From Ignavibacteriaceae bacterium (lineage in GTDB: Bacteria; Bacteroidota; Ignavibacteria; Ignavibacteriales; Ignavibacteriaceae): DNA of 45,190 bases. Shown piece after piece: positions 22,645-30,606 of this stretch. Where the stretch lies: contig WBUK01000020.1 of the NCBI GenBank assembly GCA_008933765.1, positions 1 through 45,190 of the forward strand. Reading direction: 5' to 3'. The notes beneath the pieces are model-generated. The model was not told where the DNA came from. It saw only the letters and a list, made by a program, of their open reading frames with translations, and did not search any database. The position numbers were made by a program, and so were the translations under genes. Position 1 is the stretch's first letter. Each line of letters begins with the position of its first letter.

Positions 22645-23735
22645 ACCGGGTGCTTTTTACCGGTGGGGGAACGGGCGGACATGTTTTTCCGGCTATTGCG
22701 GTAGCTGAAAGGGTAAGAGAGAAAGAGCCTGAGGCGGCAATTCTGTTTATCGGGACAAAAGGGAAAATTGAAGCAAAGGCGGTTCCGGAGGCAGGTTTTA
22801 CATTTAAAAGTATTTGGATTTCGGGGTTTTCGCGGAAAAGCATAAAAGATAATCTGTTATTTCCGCTGAAATTGGTGGTAAGCACTTTGCAGTCAATCGG
22901 CATTTGCATGAAATTCAAACCGCAGGTGGTTGTTGCAACGGGGGGCTATGTTTCAGGTCCGGCGGTAACGGGTGCAAAAGTAATGGGGGCAAAGGTATTG
23001 CTTATAGAACCCAACAGTTACCCGGGAATAACAACAAGGTTGTTGGAGAGAAAAGCCGAAGAGATTCACCTGATGTTCGAAGATGCTGCACGCTATCTGC
23101 GGGATAAAAAGAAAGTTTTGATAACGGGAAACCCCGTAAGAAAAAGCATCAACGAAGATGACAGCGCCACAGCACGGGAAAAACTCGGTATAAAAGGGGC
23201 AAATAAAGTGGTTTTTGTTGTCGGTGGAAGTCTGGGCGCAAAGGGGATAAACAAAGGAATTGAGCATTCGCTAAATGAACTTGAACGGGAAGGGGTAACA
23301 ATTCTCTGGCAGACCGGGAAATTGCTCTACGATCACTACAGCCCTTTAAGTTCTGAAAAGGTGAAAGTTCTTTCTTTCATCGAAAATATAAACGACTACT
23401 ATGCGGCGGCGGATTTAGTTGTAGCCCGTGCGGGTGCAACTACTATAGCAGAACTTTCGTACCTGAACAAACCGGCGGTGTTGGTGCCTTTGCCTTTTTC
23501 CGCTGAAGATCATCAGCTAAAAAACGCAAAATCGATGGAAAATGCCGGCGCAGCAGTTGTGGTCGAAGAGAAAAATATTGAAAAAGAACTGCTGCCTGTT
23601 ATTCTTTCCCTGTTGAATGATGAGGGTAAGCGGGCGGAAATGATAAATAATCTTAAAAAACTCGGCGGTAAAGACGCAGCTGAAGTTATTGCGGGAAGAG
23701 TGATTGCTGCCTGCAAATTTGGAAATTTTAGTTAA
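22641..23735 (+). CDS. murG: MurG, lipid II-forming GlcNAc transferase
   Basis: Transfers GlcNAc to lipid I to make lipid II on the inner face of the membrane. The N-terminal FTGGGTGGHVFPAIAVAE motif and the UDP-GlcNAc-binding part, ARAGATTIAELSYLNKPAVL, identify the GT28 family. The start is TTG, overlapping the ftsW stop as TTGA, which implies translational coupling. At 364 residues it is normal. Confidence 0.95.
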   Translation: MNRVLFTGGGTGGHVFPAIAVAERVREKEPEAAILFIGTKGKIEAKAVPEAGFTFKSIWISGFSRKSIKDNLLFPLKLVVSTLQSIGICMKFKPQVVVATGGYVSGPAVTGAKVMGAKVLLIEPNSYPGITTRLLERKAEEIHLMFEDAARYLRDKKKVLITGNPVRKSINEDDSATAREKLGIKGANKVVFVVGGSLGAKGINKGIEHSLNELEREGVTILWQTGKLLYDHYSPLSSEKVKVLSFIENINDYYAAADLVVARAGATTIAELSYLNKPAVLVPLPFSAEDHQLKNAKSMENAGAAVVVEEKNIEKELLPVILSLLNDEGKRAEMINNLKKLGGKDAAEVIAGRVIAACKFGNFS

Positions 23736-23751
23736 AAGGTTAAGAAATAAG

Positions 23752-25131
23752 ATGTTTTCAAAATTTACAAAAGTGCACTTTGTCGGTATCGGCGGAATTG
23801 GCATGAGTTCGATTGCTGAAATTTTGATTTCAAGAGGTTTCACCGTTTCAGGCTCTGACCGGGCAAAAAGTGATATTACTGACCGCTTGGAATCGATTGG
23901 TGCAACCGTTTATGAGGGGCACAGCGCTGAGAATTTAAAAGATGTGGATGTGGTGGTTTACTCTTCCGCTGTTGCAGAATCTAACCCCGAAGTGCAGGAA
24001 GCTTTGCTGCGCAACATCCCGGTAATTAAGCGCTCGGAAATGCTCGCCGAGACGATGAGAATGCAAAAATACGGGATCGGTATTGCAGGCACACACGGAA
24101 AAACTACCACCACTTCGATGACCGGTTTAGTGCTTACTGAAGCAGGTATTGACCCCACAATAATCGTCGGCGGTAAGCTCTCGGGGCTTGGCGGAACAAA
24201 CGCCAGATTAGGGCAGGGTGATTTCATTGTTGTGGAAGCTGACGAGTTCGACAGAACCTTTCTGAAACTTATGCCCGCAATAGCTGCCATTACAACATTG
24301 GAAAGAGAGCACTTAGATACTTACCGCGATTTGGATGATATAAAGGGTGCTTTCGTTGAATTTGCCAACAAAGTACCGTTTTATGGTTTTGTTGTGCTTT
24401 GCATGGATGAACCTGCACTTCTTGATATTCGACCGGCTATTAACAAGCGGGTGATTACCTACGGAACAAGCCCGCAGGCGGATTTGCAGGCGGTTAACAT
24501 TACGCACGAGGGGCAAGTCGGCAAATTCACAGTGGTTTACAACGACGAAGTTTTGGGCGAAATTTCAATTCGGGTGCCGGGGCTGCATAACATCAGAAAC
24601 TCATTAGTGGCGGTTACCATCGCTTTGGAGCTCGGAGTGCCTTTTGAAACGATAAAATCTGCCCTGGAAAAATTCAGTGGTGTTTACAGAAGATTTGAGA
24701 TTAAATACGATAAAGAAATAATGGTTGTGGATGACTATGGGCATCACCCGACAGAAACCACTGCCACTCTGGCGGGCATCAGGGCGGGTTGGAGAAGAAG
24801 GTTAGTTTCGGTCTTTCAGCCGCACCTGTACAGCAGGACGCGCGATTTTTATCGCGAATTTGGAAGATCGTTTTTAAACTCTGATGTCTTTATCTGTACC
24901 GACATTTACCCTGCCCGTGAAGAGCCGATTGAAGGTGTAACTGGTGAATTAGTGGCAGAAGCTGCACGAAAAATGGGTCACAAAAATGTGATTTATGTGC
25001 CCGATAAGGAAGATGTGCCGGAGGTGTTGATGAGCATTTCTAAACCGGGTGATATTGTTGTTACACTCGGTGCCGGCGATATCTGGAAATATGGCGAAAA
25101 GTTCGCTAAAATGTATGCGGATGGGAAGTAA
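23752..25131 (+). CDS. murC: UDP-MurNAc: L-alanine ligase
   Basis: Adds the first amino acid to UDP-MurNAc. The dinucleotide-like loop FVGIGGIGMSS is at the N-terminus, the P-loop is AGTHGKTTTTSM, and DDYGHHPTE and FQPHLYSRT mark the central and C-terminal domains. A longer frame opens at a TTG inside murG (23704), but the ATG at 23752 with AAAAGG upstream aligns with the family start, giving 459 residues. Its stop codon is the first element of an 11-bp tandem array. Confidence 0.95.
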   Translation: MFSKFTKVHFVGIGGIGMSSIAEILISRGFTVSGSDRAKSDITDRLESIGATVYEGHSAENLKDVDVVVYSSAVAESNPEVQEALLRNIPVIKRSEMLAETMRMQKYGIGIAGTHGKTTTTSMTGLVLTEAGIDPTIIVGGKLSGLGGTNARLGQGDFIVVEADEFDRTFLKLMPAIAAITTLEREHLDTYRDLDDIKGAFVEFANKVPFYGFVVLCMDEPALLDIRPAINKRVITYGTSPQADLQAVNITHEGQVGKFTVVYNDEVLGEISIRVPGLHNIRNSLVAVTIALELGVPFETIKSALEKFSGVYRRFEIKYDKEIMVVDDYGHHPTETTATLAGIRAGWRRRLVSVFQPHLYSRTRDFYREFGRSFLNSDVFICTDIYPAREEPIEGVTGELVAEAARKMGHKNVIYVPDKEDVPEVLMSISKPGDIVVTLGAGDIWKYGEKFAKMYADGK

Positions 25132-25283
25132 CAGGCAGATAACAGGCAGATAACAGGCAGATAACAGGCAGATAACAGGCAGATAACAGGCAGATAACAA
25201 GTAAATAACCGGTTGACAACTGATAGACGACACCCAAATAACAGATAAGTAACATGCAAATAACACGCAAGCAACAGGTAAGT
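25130..25283 (+). repeat. 11-bp tandem repeat, 14 units, between murC and ftsQ
   Basis: Six perfect AACAGGCAGAT units (25130-25195) are followed by eight diverged units to 25283, all in 11-base register. The first overlaps the murC TAA (25129-25131). A TAA recurs every 11 bases at the unit junctions, from 25129 through 25206. The last diverged unit provides AGGTAAG in front of the ftsQ ATG, so the array supplies the ribosome site. Confidence 0.95.
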
Positions 25284-25288
25284 GAAAA

Positions 25289-26071
25289 ATGAAAAAAAGA
25301 AAGATCATCCCTGCATTGATATTTCTTGTGATTCTTGCTGCTGTGGTTACGGCACTTCCGGGTTTTCTCTTTAAAAAAGAGATTTCTCAGAAAGTGAAAA
25401 GTTACGAAATGACCGGTGCGAATCTGATCGAGCCGGGTGATTATGTTCGATTCTGCAGAGTTAATGCAGATAAAGGGGAGTTTCCGGATATAAGCATTTT
25501 TTACGACAGGATGCTGAACCATCCCTATATCAAAAATCTTGAAATGGCGCTTGGTGAAGGGGGAAAAGCCCGGATTAAAATTACCGAAAAGGAAATTGTT
25601 GCCTCGGTTTCTGTTGGCGGCAAGTTGATGCTTCTTTCCAAGGAATTGGAAGTTCTGCCCGTGATGAAAGAATTGAAAAATTTTGACTGGCCCGTTATTC
25701 TGAACACAAAGGCTGAGAAAGTGAATTATTTTTCACCTTTTCCGGACTCAACGATTCTGACGGGTTATAAAATTGCTTCGGCATGCAACATTTTGGGTGG
25801 GGACCTTGCCGCGAATCTCTCGGAGATTGATTTAAGAAGAGGAGGAAATGTTGTACTGGTTTTCTCTGATATGAAGCCGCCCGTAATAATGGATAAAAAT
25901 TCGATTGCCGGGCAAATACTTGCACTGAAAAAAATCAGAGAAATGGGTAAAGAGCTTGAAATTAATGATAAAGTAGAATATATCGACTTACGGTACTCGG
26001 GGAAAGTTTACTTGGGAAAGTCGAAGAAATCGGAAAAGAAGGATGACAAAAGAGATAATAACAGGTCTTGA
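25289..26071 (+). CDS. ftsQ: FtsQ/DivIB-like divisome protein
   Basis: A 260-residue bitopic protein with a short basic N-terminus, one membrane helix (about 6-26) and a periplasmic region whose first part resembles a POTRA domain (about 35-105, with HPYIKNLEMAL). The residues after it (LPVMKELKNFDWPVI) fit the beta domain of FtsQ. Position between murC and ftsA is the classical FtsQ place. Sequence similarity is weak by eye, so the call leans on context. It overlaps ftsA by 29 bases. Confidence 0.8.
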   Translation: MKKRKIIPALIFLVILAAVVTALPGFLFKKEISQKVKSYEMTGANLIEPGDYVRFCRVNADKGEFPDISIFYDRMLNHPYIKNLEMALGEGGKARIKITEKEIVASVSVGGKLMLLSKELEVLPVMKELKNFDWPVILNTKAEKVNYFSPFPDSTILTGYKIASACNILGGDLAANLSEIDLRRGGNVVLVFSDMKPPVIMDKNSIAGQILALKKIREMGKELEINDKVEYIDLRYSGKVYLGKSKKSEKKDDKRDNNRS

Positions 26072-27347
26072 TATTGGTGCCACGATGGTTCGTGCGGTTA
26101 TAGCGCAGAAAGAAGACAAAAACAAAGTTAAAGTTCTTGGTTTTGGCGAAGCTCGCTGCGATGGCTTGATTAAGGGTGAGGTTGTTAACATTATTTCGAC
26201 ATCCGAAGCTGTGAAAACCGCTTTGAAAATGGCGGAGGAAGATGCCGGTCAGGAAGCAAAAAACATTATTGTGGGTGTTTCGGGTGAAAATACTAAAAGC
26301 ATGCGCACGAGAAATTATGTAACGATAAGCAACGACGATGGAATTGTTACCGTTGATGATTTGAAAAAACTGCGAAACGACCTCAGAAACATTCCGATTT
26401 CAAGAGATGATTTGGCACTGCACATCCTTCATGAGGAGTTTTTTGCTGACCGTCAGGGTAAAATTACCCGCCCGGTTGGGGTTGCCTGTTCAAGATTAGA
26501 AGCAGCAAACTACATCGTTACGGCGCCCGTTAATTCCGTGAAAAATCTAAGGAAAGCGATTGAAAAGGCAGGTTATAAATTTTCAAGCCTGAAACTTCAG
26601 TCTCTTGCAGCCGCTTCGGCAGTGTTAGACCCCAACGAAAAAGAGCTTGGTGTTCTGCTGATTGATTTGGGTGCCGGTACAACTGATGTGCTGATTTATC
26701 AGGCAAGCGCATTGCGTTTCTCAAGGGTTTTCGGGATAGCCGGTAACACCATTTCGAACGACATTAAGGAGGTTTTGAGGGTAGTTTACGAGGATGCCGA
26801 AAAACTGAAAACTGAGTACGGATATGCCATTGAAAGTGCAATTGTTAAGGATGTTCAGGTATCTGTAGCAGGGGTAGGACCGCGCCCAACCACGAAAATT
26901 CCCATAAGCCTTCTCATGCAGATTATTAACGGGCGGGTAGAAGAGTTGTTTCGCTTAATCAAACAAGAGATTGAAAAAGATGAGGTGAAAAACAAAGTGG
27001 GAGCCGGCATTGTAATTACCGGCGGTGGTGCTCTCTTAAAAGGTATTGCAGATTTGGCGGTAAAAGTTTTCGGCCTTCCGACGAGAATTGGGTTGCCGTT
27101 GGAAGAGCATTTTGAAGGCGATATTCAAAAACTTGATAAACCGGAGTATGCTTCAGTGCTTGGTTTGCTTCTGCCGGTAGAGGATGATTATTTCTCTAAA
27201 GAGGATGATGAAGAAGCGGAGAAGAAAAAATCTGACCGTTTCTGGAATAGAAGAGAAACGAAAGTAAAAAAGCCAAAAGTTGAAAAAAATAAAGGCTCTC
27301 TCAAAGATTTTCTCGAAAATGTGAAAAGAAAGTTTGATGAACTCTGA
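26043..27347 (+). CDS. ftsA: FtsA, actin-like divisome anchor
   Basis: Actin-fold ATPase that tethers FtsZ filaments to the membrane. The first phosphate loop is GLDIGATMVRAV, the second is LIDLGAGTTDVLIY, and the adenosine motif is GAGIVITGGGALLKG. The C-terminal KDFLENVKRKFDEL forms the expected amphipathic membrane-targeting helix after a charged linker. At 434 residues it is normal. The start is preceded by GAAGG. The last codons overlap the next gene by 11 bases. Confidence 0.95.
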   Translation: MTKEIITGLDIGATMVRAVIAQKEDKNKVKVLGFGEARCDGLIKGEVVNIISTSEAVKTALKMAEEDAGQEAKNIIVGVSGENTKSMRTRNYVTISNDDGIVTVDDLKKLRNDLRNIPISRDDLALHILHEEFFADRQGKITRPVGVACSRLEAANYIVTAPVNSVKNLRKAIEKAGYKFSSLKLQSLAAASAVLDPNEKELGVLLIDLGAGTTDVLIYQASALRFSRVFGIAGNTISNDIKEVLRVVYEDAEKLKTEYGYAIESAIVKDVQVSVAGVGPRPTTKIPISLLMQIINGRVEELFRLIKQEIEKDEVKNKVGAGIVITGGGALLKGIADLAVKVFGLPTRIGLPLEEHFEGDIQKLDKPEYASVLGLLLPVEDDYFSKEDDEEAEKKKSDRFWNRRETKVKKPKVEKNKGSLKDFLENVKRKFDEL

Positions 27348-27903
27348 GAGAACAACACTTTTTGTTATCGGAGCTAAACTCTCGAATTGTACCGAAAATT
27401 TTGTTTCATCTCTGCCGAAAGGGATGTCGTTGGTTCATGTCGGAACAGACCCGGAAGAATTAAAACAATTTTCTTCCGGCAGAAAATTAATTGTAAACGG
27501 GGGGATAAGGGATTTTTACACCGACGACTCGGTACTGTTTGTAAATCAAAAAGAGTTTGACAATCTGTTGCTGGCAATCGAATATTTTCTGAAAGATCAG
27601 AAAGCGATGATTTGTCTTTTTGCAACGGGTGACCCTCTCTCACTGGCAATCACGCCGATGTTAGCGAGAGTTTCAGATGAAAAAGATATCGACGCGAGTT
27701 TCCTCGGAGTTAAAACAGAGGAAGAAGACCGCAGAATAACGGAAGAAACTCTGAATTATTTTTTGAAAAACAGGTATCGTCTTTATTTGCTTGAGAGGGA
27801 AGATGGTGATTTTTCACTTCAGGCGAACGAAGAAAAAATAAACGACACTTCTTTTAAAAGTGTAATTAATCTGGTAGTTAAAAGTTTTAAACAGGCTGAA
27901 TAA
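27337..27903 (+). CDS. FtsZ-like degenerate GTPase-domain protein, unknown function
   Basis: A 188-residue protein between ftsA and ftsZ. By eye it aligns with the N-terminal domain of the neighbouring FtsZ. FVIGAKLSNC lines up with VVGVGGGGC, VHVGTD with VAVNTD, SSGRKLIV with QAGKTLVI, and ITPMLARV with ASPVIAQV, followed by a similar helix and strand (NYFLKNRYRLYLLE with NELKKYVDSIIVIR). The glycine loop GGGGCN and the tubulin signature GGGTGTG are lost; TGDPLSL stands where the signature should be. The C-terminal activation domain and T7 loop are absent. So it looks like a paralogue reduced to a non-nucleotide-binding domain, which could regulate FtsZ or FtsA. The real ATG is 27337; a TTG at 27334 precedes it. 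The frame is intact and coupled to ftsA. Confidence 0.7.
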   Translation: MNSERTTLFVIGAKLSNCTENFVSSLPKGMSLVHVGTDPEELKQFSSGRKLIVNGGIRDFYTDDSVLFVNQKEFDNLLLAIEYFLKDQKAMICLFATGDPLSLAITPMLARVSDEKDIDASFLGVKTEEEDRRITEETLNYFLKNRYRLYLLEREDGDFSLQANEEKINDTSFKSVINLVVKSFKQAE

Positions 27904-27927
27904 AAAATCTATTAAACGGAGGTAATT

Positions 27928-29259
27928 ATGCCATTTGCAATGCTCGAAAATGAAGAACCGAAACTTCAGGCAAACTTAAAGGTTGTTGGAGTCGGTGGTG
28001 GCGGGTGCAATGCAATAAATTCAATGATTAAGCAAGGGATCTCGGGTGTTGAGTTCGTTGCTGTTAACACCGATGCGCAAAGCATCAATGCAAGCCAGGC
28101 CGGAAAAACACTGGTTATTGGCACTAAAACCACACGGGGTTTAGGTGCCGGAGCTAACCCGGAAGTTGGCAGAGAGGCTGCCGAAGAAGACAGAGCAAAA
28201 ATTGAAGAGGTGCTGCAGGGGGCAGAAATGGTGTTTATTACCGCCGGTATGGGTGGCGGCACCGGCACCGGTGCAAGCCCGGTTATTGCTCAAGTGGCTA
28301 AATCTATAGGAGCGTTGGTTGTTGCAATTGTTACAAAACCTTTCACTTACGAAGGACCAACGAGAACTAAAAACGCCGAAGGGGGTATAAACGAACTTAA
28401 GAAGTATGTTGACTCGATTATCGTTATCAGAAACGCAAAACTGCATGAACTTTTAGACGGTAACACACCGGCATTTGCGGGATACGACAAACCGAATGAG
28501 ATACTTTACGAAGCTACAAAAGGTATTGCCGAGATTATAACAATACACGGCAGAATAAATGTTGACTTCGCAGATGTAAGAACGGTTATGCAAGCCAGCG
28601 GTATGGCGCTTATGGGAACCGGTACTGCTGCCGGCGAAAACCGTGCTATTGAAGCAGCGCAAAAAGCCATCAGCAGTCCACTGCTCGAAGGGATGGATAT
28701 AAGAGGTGCAAAGGCTATGTTAGTGAACATTACTGCTTCGAGCAACCTTACTATGAAAGAAATAGAAGAAGGTATGACCGCAATTCACGAAGCTGCAGGG
28801 CAGGAAGTTAACATCATTTTAGGAATGGTGGAAAAAGAGGAGATGAACGATTATGTTTCATTCACAGTGATAGCTACCGGTTTCCAAGCGGATGCAAACC
28901 GGGATTTGGGCTCTGCCGGGATAGTACAGGTTCCGCCTGTTCCTTCGATTTTTGGCTCCGGTAGTTCCGAGAATAACACCGGTCAGGAGAGAAAAACCAG
29001 CATTGTCGATTTAGTTTTTAGCAATCAGGCTTCAAATACAGTTGATATGAATAACCTTGATGTGCCGACAATATTAAGAGATACATTGAAAAAAGAACAG
29101 AAAATGCGTGATCCTGAGGTTCCGCAACAAAAGTTAGAGAATGAAGGTAAAACTGACGAATCAATTAATCAATTGAAATTCCGAAGTAACCCTAACTCAG
29201 TACCGAAAGATGAAGAAGAAGACCGAAGCGCTTCGTTTCTCAGAAATATTATGGATTAA
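27928..29259 (+). CDS. ftsZ: FtsZ, tubulin-like cell division GTPase
   Basis: Forms the cytokinetic ring. The GTP-binding loops GGGGCN (23-28) and GGGTGTG (109-115) are intact, and the T7 catalytic loop NVDFADVR (211-218) is present. The C-terminal region is a long acidic linker with two candidate conserved tail peptides, LDVPTILR (377-384) and the very end SASFLRNIMD (434-443). Either could bind FtsA. A strong GGAGG ribosome site lies before the ATG, and a 24-base gap separates it from the FtsZ-like gene. A terminator-like hairpin follows about 100 bases downstream. Confidence 0.97.
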   Translation: MPFAMLENEEPKLQANLKVVGVGGGGCNAINSMIKQGISGVEFVAVNTDAQSINASQAGKTLVIGTKTTRGLGAGANPEVGREAAEEDRAKIEEVLQGAEMVFITAGMGGGTGTGASPVIAQVAKSIGALVVAIVTKPFTYEGPTRTKNAEGGINELKKYVDSIIVIRNAKLHELLDGNTPAFAGYDKPNEILYEATKGIAEIITIHGRINVDFADVRTVMQASGMALMGTGTAAGENRAIEAAQKAISSPLLEGMDIRGAKAMLVNITASSNLTMKEIEEGMTAIHEAAGQEVNIILGMVEKEEMNDYVSFTVIATGFQADANRDLGSAGIVQVPPVPSIFGSGSSENNTGQERKTSIVDLVFSNQASNTVDMNNLDVPTILRDTLKKEQKMRDPEVPQQKLENEGKTDESINQLKFRSNPNSVPKDEEEDRSASFLRNIMD

Positions 29260-29360
29260 TTGCCATTTAAGCATAAAATAAATTACCTCTAAATCATAAA
29301 ACACGCGATTTATCCCAAAAAACGGGATAGATTATTTCTACACGAAAAAACAAGTTTGGG

Positions 29361-29399
29361 CGGTGTGCATTCAGCCGGCACACCGTTCCGGACTTTTTT
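29361..29399 (+). terminator. terminator-like hairpin ending the dcw cluster
   Basis: CGGTGTGC (29361-29368) pairs with GCACACCG (29378-29385); flanking AGT and ACT may extend the stem across a bulge, and six T follow. A second small stem (TATCCC/GGGATA, 29311-29329) lies upstream. No gene is seen between 29260 and 29486. Confidence 0.7.
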
Positions 29400-29486
29400 C
29401 TTTTTACAAGGAACAACAAAAGAATTTGACGGTAAAACCTTTAAACGATAAATTGCAACCATGGATTATAAAAATTTGGTAACAAA

Positions 29487-30362
29487 ATGAAAAAGATTTT
29501 AATATTATTTGTTTTCGCTGCCGGCATGCTCTTCCCACAAGAGCTTGATGCAACAGTACAGGTGAATAACGAAAAACTCACAATTAAGTATCGTGAGTTG
29601 CTTTCTGATTTTGCCCCGATGATTCAAACTTATTTAAATACTACCAAGTTTTCGGGTTCTTCGTGGGAGTACGATAAAATTAAGTGCAGTTTTAATATCT
29701 TCTTTACTGCCGCGAGCGACGAGTCGAATTATTCCGCACAAGTTGTTGTTACCAGTATGCGTCAGATTTACAACAGCGACAACTATTCGCCAATGCTGAA
29801 TGTTAACGACCCTACATGGAGCTTCACATACGAGAAAAACCAGGGCATTTACTTCGATCCAAATGTTTTTAATTCGTTAAATTCTTTCTTAGATTACTAC
29901 GCGTATTTGATAATTGGGCTTGAAAATGATTCGTGGGAGAAAGGTTCAGGAACCCCATTTTTCCAAAAAGCATTTGATGTGGTCAATTTAGCCAATGGAA
30001 AAAGAGCCTCAGGCTGGGGAAGTGGCGGCAGCTATAACAAAACTGACCTGATCCAGAACATTATGGATGACAAATACAGAGCTTTCCGCGACGCCACATC
30101 TGACTACCACAGAGGAATAGACCTTTTCGCAAAAAATAAGGCTAAGGGGCAGGAACTGATTGTTAACATGATAAAGGTTTTGGATGGAATGAAATCGAAA
30201 ATTGATATCAGAAGCGTTTATCTGAAAGTTTTCTTTGATGCAAAAAGTGGCGAGATTATCGAACGCCTGAAAGATTACCCTGAAAAATCAATTTTCAAAA
30301 CTCTGAAAGCTGTTGACCCACCCAGGTTTGCAAAATATGACGAAGCAATGAGGGATGAGTAA
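29487..30362 (+). CDS. DUF4835 family protein (PorD-like)
   Basis: A secreted protein of 291 residues with a signal peptide (MKKILILFVFAAGMLFPQ). The body matches my recollection of DUF4835, a Bacteroidetes family annotated in places as a type IX secretion component (PorD), with the WSFTYEKNQG and FDPNVFNSLNSFLDYYAYLIIG stretches. A link to T9SS would agree with the sorting domain on the GH18 protein next door, but its molecular role is not established here. It is monocistronic and ended by a strong terminator. Confidence 0.72.
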   Translation: MKKILILFVFAAGMLFPQELDATVQVNNEKLTIKYRELLSDFAPMIQTYLNTTKFSGSSWEYDKIKCSFNIFFTAASDESNYSAQVVVTSMRQIYNSDNYSPMLNVNDPTWSFTYEKNQGIYFDPNVFNSLNSFLDYYAYLIIGLENDSWEKGSGTPFFQKAFDVVNLANGKRASGWGSGGSYNKTDLIQNIMDDKYRAFRDATSDYHRGIDLFAKNKAKGQELIVNMIKVLDGMKSKIDIRSVYLKVFFDAKSGEIIERLKDYPEKSIFKTLKAVDPPRFAKYDEAMRDE

Positions 30363-30459
30363 AAGCTACCTGACCCTTGCACAAAAACGGGTTCAGTTCG
30401 TCTGATGATGAACTCAGACACTTAACAAAAGCTACTTAACCCTTGCACAAAAACCGGTT
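30361..30459 (+). repeat. 33-bp direct repeat after the DUF4835 gene
   Basis: Bases 30361-30393, starting in the stop codon, recur at 30427-30459 with three mismatches, 66 bases apart. The second copy lies directly upstream of the terminator. Confidence 0.85.
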
Positions 30460-30478
30460 GATTTTAAAGACTTTTCAT

Positions 30479-30518
30479 AGACTTTATTGCAAAAGCAAGC
30501 AATAAAGTCTTTTTTTTT
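30479..30518 (+). terminator. rho-independent terminator
   Basis: A perfect 12-bp stem, AGACTTTATTGC (30479-30490) with GCAATAAAGTCT (30499-30510), is followed by eight T. It ends the DUF4835 gene ahead of the convergent GH18 gene. Confidence 0.93.
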
Positions 30519-30606
30519 GCCCCCCTGTCAACTGCTTGATTATTTCCTTAAAAGCAACCCTCGTAATTTTTGCCTGTGAGTGCAGGGAGCGCTTTCAACA
30601 GCGTTA

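Noticed and set aside
25130..25283. CRISPR-like array
   Set aside because: Units are 11 bases and contiguous, with no spacers and no cas genes.
24949..25522. Minus-strand frames rich in ICLLSACYLPV repeats
   Set aside because: They are the translation of the 11-bp tandem array plus antisense of murC and ftsQ; an 11-base period forces a repeating peptide in every frame.
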